Made by a program: the position numbers and the translations under genes | Notes under the pieces: model-generated | The model's input: the letters and a program-made list of their open reading frames with translations, nothing else | Told to the model about the DNA's origin: nothing | The model's database searches: none | Source of the DNA: Neobacillus novalis NBRC 102450 | Lineage (GTDB): Bacteria; Bacillota; Bacilli; Bacillales; Cytobacillaceae | Direction of reading: 5' to 3' | Length of the DNA stretch: 64,000 nucleotides | Assembly (NCBI RefSeq): GCF_001591805.1 | Contig: NZ_BCVP01000022.1 | Span: 62,001 to 126,000, forward strand | Part shown: positions 44,221-52,057 of the stretch, one piece after another | How the letters are laid out: each line of letters starts with the position of its first letter | How positions within the stretch are numbered: the stretch's first letter is position 1

Positions 44221-45807
44221 ATGATTTCTCCGTTAACACCATTGGACTGGAAGCGCAGGGCGGTTAAATATTATCCGCAAAAGGTCGCGGTCATTGATGG
44301 CGAAAAGGAATTTACATATCGTGAATTTGGCCGGCGTGTTGACCAGTTGTCTTCCGCATTAAATCAAGCAGGTATTGATCAGGGCGACCATGTTGCCGTA
44401 ATGCTGCCGAACACGCATTATATGCTGGAATGCTTTTATGGCATCTGCCAGCTTGGTGCGGTCATGGTCCCATTAAATTACCGGCTGTCAGCGGAGGATT
44501 TAGAATATATCATCCGTCACAGCGATGCGAAAATGTTAATTGTTGATTCGGAATTTAGCGCACCAATTGAAAAAATCGTCGATCTTCTGCCTATCGAACA
44601 AATCGTAATCGTACCAGTAGAGGGACATGAAACTTCATTAAATGGTGTCTCTTATGAGGATTTTCTTGAACATGCTGGTGAATCATTTCCCGAGGTGGAA
44701 ATTGATGAAAATCAGCTCCTCACTCTAAATTATACGAGCGGCACGACCTCCAAGCCAAAAGGGGTCATGCTGACACATCGCGGCAATTACCTGAATGCGG
44801 CCAATTTTCTATACCATCTGAACGTTCAGCATGATGATGTCTACCTCCATACATTGCCCATGTTCCATGCCAATGGGTGGGGCGGTGTCTGGGCAATCAC
44901 AGCAGCAGGAGGCACCCATGTCTGCTTACGTAAAGTAGACCCACCGCTTATTCTTGAATTGTTTGAAAGCAAACAAATTTCGTTATTATGCGGTGCACCG
45001 ACAGTGGTCAATATGCTTGTCAATGACCCTCGGGCCAAGGAAGTCGAGATTAAGACGAGTCCAAGAATGGCGACGGCAGGGGCTCCACCGGCAGCTGCCC
45101 TCATACATAAAGCTCAAGAGATTCTTGGCTTAAATATGATTCATGTCTATGGTCTGACGGAAACATCGCCTTTCATTCTCTACTGTGAATGGAAAAAGGA
45201 ATTTGCGGGAATATCTGCGGATGAACAAGCGACAATTAAGGCAAGACAAGGAATTGAGCTCGTATTTAACGGGGAAACGAAGGTTGTTCGCCAAGACGGT
45301 GAAGAAGTAGCCTGGAACGGGCAGGAATTGGGAGAAATCGTAACCCGCGGGAATGTCGTCATGGCGGGATATTACAAGGATCCGGTTACAACTGCCGCGG
45401 CAATCAGGGATGGTTGGTTCCATACCGGTGATTTGGCAGTTACCTATCCGGACGGCTATATCGAAATCCGGGATCGTGCCAAGGACTTGATTATTTCCGG
45501 CGGAGAAAATATTTCTTCCACCGAGGTTGAGGGAATACTCTACAAGCATCCTGATGTTTTGGAGACAGCGGTCATCGCCATCCCTGATGAAAAATGGGGT
45601 GAGGTGCCAAAAGCGATCATCGTGTTGAAGCCTGAGGGTAAGGTAACGGAAGCTGAGATAATTGAATTCTGCCGTTTGATGATGGCTCATTTTAAAGCTC
45701 CTAAGGCAGTGGAGTTTGTGGATTCCTTGCCAAAAACCGCAACAGGAAAACTACAAAAATATCGTTTAAGGGAAATGTACTGGTCAGGACCGAAGAAAGT
45801 TAATTAA
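44221..45807 (+). CDS. long-chain/medium-chain acyl-CoA ligase (ANL superfamily)
   Basis: ATG 44221 follows AAAGGAG at about 9 nt, so the earlier in-frame ATG is not used; the product is 528 residues. It has NYTSGTTSKPKGVM, HVYGLTETSPF, GWFHTGDLAV, DRAKDLIISGGENIS and the catalytic lysine in TATGKLQKYRL. The sequence is of the fatty-acyl/dimethylsulfoniopropionate-type ligases common in Bacillaceae. Codon use is more GC-rich than its decayed surroundings. A thioesterase gene follows. Confidence 0.87.
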   Translation: MISPLTPLDWKRRAVKYYPQKVAVIDGEKEFTYREFGRRVDQLSSALNQAGIDQGDHVAVMLPNTHYMLECFYGICQLGAVMVPLNYRLSAEDLEYIIRHSDAKMLIVDSEFSAPIEKIVDLLPIEQIVIVPVEGHETSLNGVSYEDFLEHAGESFPEVEIDENQLLTLNYTSGTTSKPKGVMLTHRGNYLNAANFLYHLNVQHDDVYLHTLPMFHANGWGGVWAITAAGGTHVCLRKVDPPLILELFESKQISLLCGAPTVVNMLVNDPRAKEVEIKTSPRMATAGAPPAAALIHKAQEILGLNMIHVYGLTETSPFILYCEWKKEFAGISADEQATIKARQGIELVFNGETKVVRQDGEEVAWNGQELGEIVTRGNVVMAGYYKDPVTTAAAIRDGWFHTGDLAVTYPDGYIEIRDRAKDLIISGGENISSTEVEGILYKHPDVLETAVIAIPDEKWGEVPKAIIVLKPEGKVTEAEIIEFCRLMMAHFKAPKAVEFVDSLPKTATGKLQKYRLREMYWSGPKKVN

Positions 45808-45843
45808 TTATTCTATGAAAGGGCAGTAAAAGGTGATGATCAA

Positions 45844-46245
45844 ATGCAAACAACAACAGAAATAATTGTGCAGGAAGTAGACCTGGATTATCTGGGCCAT
45901 GTGAACTATAACAAATATATTGCCTACTTAGAACAAGGTGTGGGGGATTGGTACGACGGTGTGGGGGTATCACATGCCTATCTTGCGGAAAATAAAATCG
46001 GCACCGTTTTAGTTAAATTGGAGGTATCCTACTTAAAGGAAGCCAGATTAGGAGATTTACTCAGAGTGGTAACAACCCCGAGTAAAGTTGGCACGAAAAG
46101 TTTTGTCATGAGGCAGGAAATCTATAATCAACGTGATGAGCTTATTACTGAATCCACGAAAATCTTTGTCATGTTCAATATTTCATCAAGAAAAAGCACG
46201 CCCGTCATCGAGCAAATTAGATCCGGATTCGTGGATGAAGATTAA
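45844..46245 (+). CDS. acyl-CoA thioesterase (YbgC/4HBT hotdog fold)
   Basis: The 133-residue protein has the 4HBT signature VDLDYLGHVNYNKYIAYLEQG with the catalytic aspartate-like position and LEVSYLKEARLGDLLRV. It hydrolyses acyl-CoA. It follows the ligase gene by 36 nt, so synthesis and removal of acyl-CoA are encoded together, and a clear terminator follows. Confidence 0.87.
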   Translation: MQTTTEIIVQEVDLDYLGHVNYNKYIAYLEQGVGDWYDGVGVSHAYLAENKIGTVLVKLEVSYLKEARLGDLLRVVTTPSKVGTKSFVMRQEIYNQRDELITESTKIFVMFNISSRKSTPVIEQIRSGFVDED

Positions 46246-46258
46246 AATTTATGGAGAT

Positions 46259-46297
46259 AATCGGCTTTGCCGCGAAGAGCAAGGCCGATTTTTTTTA
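46259..46297 (+). terminator. rho-independent terminator of the ligase-thioesterase unit
   Basis: Arms AATCGGCTTTGC and GCAAGGCCGATT (one mismatch) with an 8-nt loop and a run of T. Confidence 0.9.
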
Positions 46298-46395
46298 TTC
46301 GTAAGATTATTATTGCGGTTATTTGCTGCAAATAGCATTTAGTGTATTTAAGCGATAAAATAAGTAGGAATGAATGAAGTGAGGGGAATAGCATA

Positions 46396-46461
46396 GTGGC
46401 TCAGGTGGATTATTTTCTTCCTTTCGTAGCAGATCCCCTTGAGGGAACCGTCTATTGCTAG
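46396..46461 (+). CDS. possible 21-residue peptide ahead of a terminator
   Basis: A GTG start follows GAGGGGAA, and the frame gives 21 residues ending VYC before TAG. The stop codon overlaps the first base of a strong terminator (46460-46497). The compact RBS-frame-terminator order is that of a real small gene or a remnant of one. Nothing identifies a function. Confidence 0.25.
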   Translation: MAQVDYFLPFVADPLEGTVYC

Positions 46462-46497
46462 ACTGAACATGTGTCCGAAAATGTTCGGTCTTTTTTA
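46460..46497 (+). terminator. rho-independent terminator
   Basis: An 11-bp stem (AGACTGAACAT with ATGTTCGGTCT, one mismatch), a 10-nt loop and six T. Confidence 0.85.
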
Positions 46498-46730
46498 ATT
46501 TATGAATTTCTTAAATTTATAATAACCCAATTTTTTGAAAATGCAACTTAAAGATTCAGTTCGTTTTATCAAAGGTTGTGGAAGTTCACCCTGGTGCTGT
46601 AATAGGTTCAAGAATTTTAAGTTGTTGCGGATTTCCTATGTTTTCATCAAATAAGTATAACCAAAGTACTACCAGCAGTCCCTGTAACAATTTTTTCATA
46701 GGGCTAATTAATTGAATATTCTGAATACAA

Positions 46731-47194
46731 TTGGCACATCAAATACACATTTCTACTGCCTTTTATTGGAGGCATAAAATCTTGAACGCAATAGGAAGTC
46801 TTGGTTTTAATCAACTTCAAGGAATAGTTGAGAGTGATGAAACCTTCTTTCGTGAGTCAATGAAAGGAAGTGAAATCACCCATAGAAAATCCAAGAAGCG
46901 TGGAGAAAAAGACAAAAAGAGAGGGATTTCTTACCTTAAAATTGCCGTTACAGTTGCACAAGACCGTAATGGCGACAAAAACAGCGTGTAAAGAAAGGAA
47001 TTTACCACGTTCAACACGTTAATAACTTTCATTATCGCTTAAAAACTTGGATGGAGCGTTTTCAAGGAGTAGCAACGAAATATCTTGACAACTACCTCTA
47101 CTGGTTCCGATGGCTTGAACTAGGTATAAACTTAGCATTTGAAAATCGAGTTGAACAAATGCTTATTTCTGCCTGTCAAAAATCTAATTATTAA
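46731..47194 (+). pseudogene. IS1595-family transposase remnant
   Basis: The first part reads FYWRHKILNAI, then LQGIVESDETFF with the catalytic D and E of the DDE family, and a KKRGEKDKKRG segment. The second part, in another frame, reads [14 protein letters not shown] and [13 protein letters not shown] before a stop at 47194. This is the typical IS1595 C-terminus. The N-terminal zinc ribbon and the middle of the catalytic domain are missing, and no flanking inverted repeats were found. The element is dead. Confidence 0.8.
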
Positions 47195-47222
47195 ACCGTA
47201 GAAATGTTGAGAAGTGCATAAT

Positions 47223-47248
47223 AAAAGACCCCATACAAGGAGTCTTTT
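47223..47248 (-). terminator. terminator of the small membrane protein gene
   Basis: Arms AAAAGAC and GTCTTTT, extended by a bulged CC/GG pair, directly follow the minus-strand gene. Confidence 0.65.
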
Positions 47249-47475
47249 CAAGGTGTAATTACTTTTTTCCTTACGATATCTGAAATTACAAATGAAATTG
47301 CAGGTACCAACAGCAGTAGAACAATCCAATTGTTAAAACTAATGTAAAGCAATGGCGTGATAAAAGCAATAACACCAAAAAATATAGACAATCGAGATTT
47401 TCTCTTTACTCCAAAAATAAGCAAAATGAGTGCTATAACAACTAATGATACTAGAGAGAAATTTAACAAGTTCAT
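47248..47475 (-). CDS. small membrane protein, 75 residues
   Basis: An excellent ribosome-binding site (GGAGGTGGGGAT) precedes the ATG. The 75-residue product has three hydrophobic segments (about residues 5-22, 29-45 and 48-67) with basic loops. I do not recognise a specific family. It is intact despite lying between the IS remnant and the truncated primase copy, so it may be a live gene. Confidence 0.6.
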   Translation of the reverse strand: MNLLNFSLVSLVVIALILLIFGVKRKSRLSIFFGVIAFITPLLYISFNNWIVLLLLVPAISFVISDIVRKKVITP

Positions 47476-47519
47476 ATCCCCACCTCCAACATTTCCTTAT
47501 TTTTATTATATCATTGGTT

Positions 47520-47954
47520 AATTTTTACAAAAAAGAAGATCCATACATGTGCACCTTTTCCTGATCGAGATCGTTCTATGTTAACGGGAATATGACTATT
47601 TTTGCATTCCTTTACAAATGCCAAAAGGTCCTGTTGCCAGTTTTGTTTATCAAAATCGAATGCAAGAAAAACACACATATCATCTTGAAGAAGGGGGTAT
47701 ATTGCCGGGGTGTAACACTTCTTTCCATTGTTAGATTCATATCGGTATGCAAATACATCTGTTCTACCCTTAAATAAACTTTTAAAAAGATTGATTTTAT
47801 ATATAGGTAGTGCTCGATTACTAATAATGTTTGCATTGTTTGTAATTTCTGCCTTTTCTTCCCGTCGATGCATCATATTTGATAGCAGCCGTTTTAGATG
47901 TTCATTTTCCGTTTTTAGCTGATTTAACTCTTTTATTACAAGATCATATTTCAT
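47520..47954 (-). pseudogene. truncated TOTE primase N-terminus, copy 2
   Basis: This is closely similar to the first ~185 codons of the full primase-helicase gene (start at 17063). About 45 codons holding the zinc-binding cysteines are deleted, and the sequence stops at the GAHVWIFF motif where homology ends (about 47525). It keeps the DFD motif but lacks the rest of the primase and all of the helicase, so it cannot work alone. Confidence 0.85.
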
Positions 47955-47979
47955 TTTATTCCCTCAAAATAGTTTAGTT

Positions 47980-48000
47980 TTGTATAATTCCATTATACAA
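47980..48000. promoter_or_regulatory. second copy of the 21-bp divergent promoter palindrome
   Basis: TTGTATAATTCCATTATACAA differs by one base from the palindrome at 17089-17109 and lies between the truncated primase copy and the intact DUF6155 gene, about 48 nt before its start. Confidence 0.55.
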
Positions 48001-48047
48001 TAATAGGAAAGCCAAATTCAAAAAGTGTAACATTGGAGGGGATATTT

Positions 48048-48599
48048 GTGAAAATCAAAGTAACAGACTTAAAAAAGCAGTTAAAAGAATATGACCAAAA
48101 AGAACTAATTGAATTAATTGTTGAGATGTACAAAACAAATAAAGAGATTCAAAACTACCTATCCAGTAAATTCCTGGGGGAAGAAGTAATTGAAACTCTT
48201 TTCTTAAAGGCTCGAGGAAAAATAGAGAATGAATTTTTTCCAAATCGAGGAAATGCGAAGCTTCGTTTGGTGGAAGCAAAAAAGGAGATTAATGCGTTTA
48301 AGAAGGCGACAAATGATGAGATACGGACAGTTGAACTTATGCTTTTTTATGTGGAACAGGGTATTGAATTCACATGTGCATATGGGGACATTTCAGAAAA
48401 CTTTTACATGAGTATGGAGAAAATGTTTGATCAGGTAGCTATGGAATGTGATGGGAATGAAGAACTATATAAACATTTTTCTACAAGGTTGCATGTTGTT
48501 CTATCTAGGGCAAACGGATCTGGCTGGGGGTTCTACGAAGCTTTGATGGATTCGTATTACAGAATAGAATGGGTTCATGATGAAGACGAGGATGAGTAG
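48048..48599 (+). CDS. DUF6155 family protein
   Basis: GTG 48048 follows GGAGGGGATA; the product is 183 residues. It is a charged, helical protein with a KVTDLKKQLKEYDQKELIELIVEMYK start that I associate with DUF6155, and ends in an acidic DEDEDE tail. The function is unknown. Its first codons are also found at 17155 next to the full TOTE gene, where the rest has been deleted. This shows DUF6155 is the ancestral divergent neighbour of the primase-helicase. Confidence 0.7.
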   Translation: MKIKVTDLKKQLKEYDQKELIELIVEMYKTNKEIQNYLSSKFLGEEVIETLFLKARGKIENEFFPNRGNAKLRLVEAKKEINAFKKATNDEIRTVELMLFYVEQGIEFTCAYGDISENFYMSMEKMFDQVAMECDGNEELYKHFSTRLHVVLSRANGSGWGFYEALMDSYYRIEWVHDEDEDE

Positions 48600-48644
48600 A
48601 CCTCTCCCCTAATTATTAAAATAATCCACCCTTGAGTTAGCGTC

Positions 48645-48735
48645 TCATGCGTTATAAAGGGGAAGCCTACCCAGAAGGACTAAAAGCAACAGGTGTTCCT
48701 GTTGAAGCAACGCGCAATGTTGGGATTGATCCACT
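48645..48735 (+). pseudogene. possible alpha/beta-hydrolase C-terminal remnant
   Basis: A short frame reads YKGEAYPEGLKATGVPVEATR, resembling the C-terminal strand-helix of alpha/beta-hydrolase-fold-3 esterases. It is too short for certainty. The rest of 48600-48984 shows no gene. Confidence 0.3.
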
Positions 48736-48984
48736 GATTCTAATAGATGCCACGGGGTGCTAGCTCAGGCGCTTTACGGGATTAACTAGGCAGTTAATGC
48801 TTTGAAGCAAGCTTTTTGTTCCGGCATGGTTCATAGTGGTGAAAGTCCACTACAGGTTTGGCAGTAGAATCAAGGTGCCATTTTCCCTAAACATGTTAAC
48901 CCCCTAAGTGCAGGCACCATCTTTAGAATGGTCGGTCTTTGTTAAAGCTATTTGGTTCTTTTAAGGTCACAGAAGCAAATCTTT

Positions 48985-49497
48985 TTAAAGGAAATTTTCC
49001 AATGTGATTTTTTGAAACTTCGGTTCAGCTTGATATGAATATCTATCAGGGGATTTAACATAATCTTTACCATTGATTATGTCTTTGGGATCAAGAAATA
49101 AATGAATCGGCTCATTCGAATTAATTTCAATTTCTTCATACTTATTTCCATAGGCTCCACCGAAAATGTAGCAATAATCAGCATTTTTAGGTTCCTCATT
49201 TTGCATAAAGTTAGCTAAAGCAAAATGACTTTTTAATTCATTATTTGGCCCTTTATAGCATACTTGTGTAGGTTTAATAATAAATCTCGATATACCAGCT
49301 ACATAGACTTCTTCTTCATCAAACTTAATGTCAAAGGGTAATTGCTCTTCTGATAAAAATGTCCTCATGTTAAAGTCTAAACCCCAAATCTCAATAGCTA
49401 GAATGTCATTAAAGCTTAATAAACGGACAAAACGTGATTCACCAAAACCTATTTCCTCTTCAAATTTATCGAATGATAACTTAAATTGTAATTGCAA
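48985..49497 (-). CDS. hypothetical protein, 170 residues
   Basis: A TTG start follows TAAGGAGG. The protein is soluble and beta-rich, with no membrane segment and no family I can name. It directly follows the 68-residue fragment at 49498-49704 on the same strand. That arrangement, a short upstream reading frame cut off at its 5' side and a compact soluble downstream protein, is seen at decayed toxin-immunity loci (inference). Confidence 0.5.
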   Translation of the reverse strand: MQLQFKLSFDKFEEEIGFGESRFVRLLSFNDILAIEIWGLDFNMRTFLSEEQLPFDIKFDEEEVYVAGISRFIIKPTQVCYKGPNNELKSHFALANFMQNEEPKNADYCYIFGGAYGNKYEEIEINSNEPIHLFLDPKDIINGKDYVKSPDRYSYQAEPKFQKITLENFL

Positions 49498-49704
49498 TTA
49501 GGGCAACCTCCTTAATACTATCTGTTTTAAAGTATATAATTGGTGACTAGCGGTGCCATCTGATATGTAACTTTCCTGTAATTCAGGATGGGGCATAGTT
49601 GTTCTTGAAACAAGGTCATAACCCAATTCTTTTAAATCGTTTGAAGAAACTTTCCAAACTGATTTAAAATACCGATTTTTAATGCTCCCAACAACAACCA
49701 ACAA
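49498..49704 (-). pseudogene. C-terminal fragment of an unidentified protein
   Basis: A 68-residue open frame without a ribosome-binding site begins with low-complexity valines and continues as FKSVWKVSSNDLKELGYDL to a stop adjacent to the next gene's ribosome-binding site. It reads like the tail of a larger protein whose 5' part has been lost. The parent family is not recognised. Confidence 0.4.
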
Positions 49705-49754
49705 ACCAAACTAGAAAATGATGATGTTGATAAGGAAAAATCTTTCTTAACTTC

Positions 49755-50102
49755 TTGTTAAAAGTGGAGTTTTTATTCATGATGCTCCGCTTGAAACTGG
49801 ATCCAGCAAAGCAAACCTTAATCATGGTTTTTTTCGATACCTATTTACAGTTAACAGAAGAAGAGGAACAAAAAGTCATAGAAGAGGTGAGGGAAATGAG
49901 AGCAAAAGAAACCGATAAAGTAATGGAAATTATTAATTCGTATGAACGACGTGGAAGAGAACTTGGAAAAGAAGAAGGAAAAATAGAAGGAAAACTGGAA
50001 GCCATTAGGATGGTTGCAAAAAGGATGAAAGAAAAGGGTAGACCAATTCAAGAAATTGCTGAAATGACAGGTTTGCAAATAGAGGAGATTGAGCGATTGT
50101 AG
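49755..50102 (+). pseudogene. Rpn-family nuclease C-terminal fragment, copy 2
   Basis: The 115-codon frame is closely similar to the Rpn tail at 17187-17552, with the lysine codon AAA where copy 1 has a stop. It carries KVEFLFMMLRLKLDPAKQ, an acidic EEEEQKV helix, and the GKEEGKIEG tail ending in an IEERL-type helix. The catalytic N-terminal nuclease domain is absent, so it is a fragment. Confidence 0.75.
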
Positions 50103-50154
50103 GTGATGGGAATTTGTATCAGTAAAGCAGCAATTAAATTTAGGAGTGATTTTA

Positions 50155-50514
50155 ATGAAAACATTTGAAGCATTAGAATGGCTTAAAAGTAACAACAATC
50201 CATCAGCGTTAGCAACTGATAGGTTTGGTGAAACAGCTAATGCAATAAAATTTGTTGAAAAAATCTATGAACTTGGTGCACTAAAGGTAAATGTTATAGG
50301 TATTCTTGATGAACAAGAAAGAATAGAAGATGAAGGGGGACCATATGCTACAGCTCTGATTGTAGATTTACCGCAAGACCACGAAAAGCGAAATAGGATT
50401 ATTGAGTTTTATAAAATAGAAATTGAAGAACAAGGGATATGCGAAGGAGAAGGAATTCTGGAATGGAATGAAAGCAAAATAAAAGAAGGTAGGTTAGGGT
50501 TTGGTTGGGGCTAA
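50155..50514 (+). CDS. hypothetical protein, 119 residues
   Basis: ATG 50155 follows TAGGAGTGA. The soluble acidic protein starts with a helix (EALEWLKSNNN) and has an NVIGILDEQERIEDEGGPYATALIVDLP core. No family is recognised with confidence; size and acidity resemble immunity-type proteins. It is intact, unlike most of its neighbours. Confidence 0.5.
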   Translation: MKTFEALEWLKSNNNPSALATDRFGETANAIKFVEKIYELGALKVNVIGILDEQERIEDEGGPYATALIVDLPQDHEKRNRIIEFYKIEIEEQGICEGEGILEWNESKIKEGRLGFGWG

Positions 50515-50630
50515 TATGTATCCCACTGTAGAAACATTTTATTGAACTATAAGGGGCTTGATTTAATAGGCAGCAAAATAAATAAAGAGAATCGGTCAAT
50601 TCATATTGGACTTGGCTATTTTACTTTTGT

Positions 50631-50669
50631 ATACCAAATTGCACCGCAGATTGTGGTGCAATTTGGTAT
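50631..50669. terminator. perfect 15-bp inverted repeat
   Basis: ATACCAAATTGCACC pairs fully with GGTGCAATTTGGTAT across a 9-nt loop, but no T run follows. It lies between the 119-residue gene and the convergent M1 remnant. Confidence 0.6.
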
Positions 50670-50777
50670 GCATTTTACTTTACATCTTCAGTTGTAAATT
50701 AACGTTTTGCAATAGGTAACGGAACCCGTTAAGACAAGGAACTGTTCTATTTTTTGTATTTAAGAAATTAAACTTAG

Positions 50778-51786
50778 TTATTCCGCCGCCACCCAATCCT
50801 TAAAAAACACAGCATCCTTCTGTTTGAAGTAGGAAGCCATAAAGCGAATGGCCTCATTGGTGTCGACTTCTTTTCCTTGATACGTCTGGTAGAAGGAATG
50901 AAGGAAGGCTTCAGCCTGCTTAGCATCACTGTTTGACAGCTCCCAGACTTTTATTGGAATTAGGCAGTAAACACTAGCGTAATAGTTTTTTCCGTATTGA
51001 GAGAGAGGTGACCCTGCAGGGACTAATGCTTGTTTGTCGATTGCTTGTTCTAAAGCATTTCTTGTTTGTTCCATGATTGTGTCAACTGGAGTCTTTTCCA
51101 CATTCATAAAATACGATGGCTATATAAAATTCTTTAATATGCTTCATGGAAACCGTTCCATTATTCGTGCCTTCCTTAGCATCTTGTTCCACAGAACTAA
51201 AAACGGAATACCCCTGTGGTACCTTGTAATGAACCGTGAAATCACTATAATCTGTATGATACGATTCCCCGGTTAAGCTAAAATCTTCCTTTTCCCAACC
51301 ATTCTTATATTCTGCTAACATTGGATACCACTGGGCTAAAAATAATTTTTTCGTTCGATTCGGATAGCCTGGCTCCATTTTCTGGAATGGTCATGGAGTA
51401 TTCAATTTCCACTTTTGCTTCAGCACCAGCTTCCATCCCATTCACTGGTTTTAGTAGCAAAATGTCATTTTTGAGATCAAACGGCGTAGATTCCCCATTT
51501 ATTGCTACTCGTTTGATTGATACAGTTGAGGCACTAGTCATCCGTTCGGGTTTATTTTCCTTCGTAAACGCATTTGGAATAAAATAAAATACGAGTTCGT
51601 TCCATATGTCACTCGATAGGTTGTTCACCGTGATTGCTGATTTTACCTGAAAGGTCTTGCTATCATCTAATTCTACATTCAATTCATAGGCTGCTTTGTT
51701 TTGATTGGTGGAAGTCTGTGGTGCAAATGTGCCTATGGCAGAGATAAATTTGGGTAGTTGAATAGCTGGCTGCTGTGCTTTTTTAT
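50778..51786 (-). pseudogene. M1-family metallopeptidase, copy 2 (internally deleted)
   Basis: This is closely similar to copy 1 (42251-43610), in the same orientation. About 350 bp holding the HETAH zinc motif are deleted near 51110, there is a frameshift near 51350, and the signal peptide region is replaced by unrelated sequence beyond 51786. It cannot encode an active enzyme. Confidence 0.85.
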
Positions 51787-52057
51787 TTGATTTTAGTGTT
51801 GGATTATAGTAAATACGGAGATCAATGAATAATGCGACTTTTTTCAACATTATCACTAAAAAAGGCTTAAATATAAAACAATAAACGACCAGTTCTTTAG
51901 TATCCTGGTTCTTCCTATTGGCACATTCTGTCAAAACCAGTAGAATAGTAAGATAAGAGTGCTTTATAATCTTATTTTTGAAATAAGAATAACTAGTAAA
52001 GATTAATTATATAATGGTTATTATTGGATATTTGTACTGCGGAAAGAGGTCCTGTTA

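Noticed and set aside
45130..45690. 186-codon minus-strand frame inside the acyl-CoA ligase
   Set aside because: It is antisense to conserved ligase motifs and has no start signal.
48760..48900. Segment with GGTGAAAGTCCAC that looked like group II intron sequence
   Set aside because: No domain V hairpin or intron-encoded protein could be found nearby.
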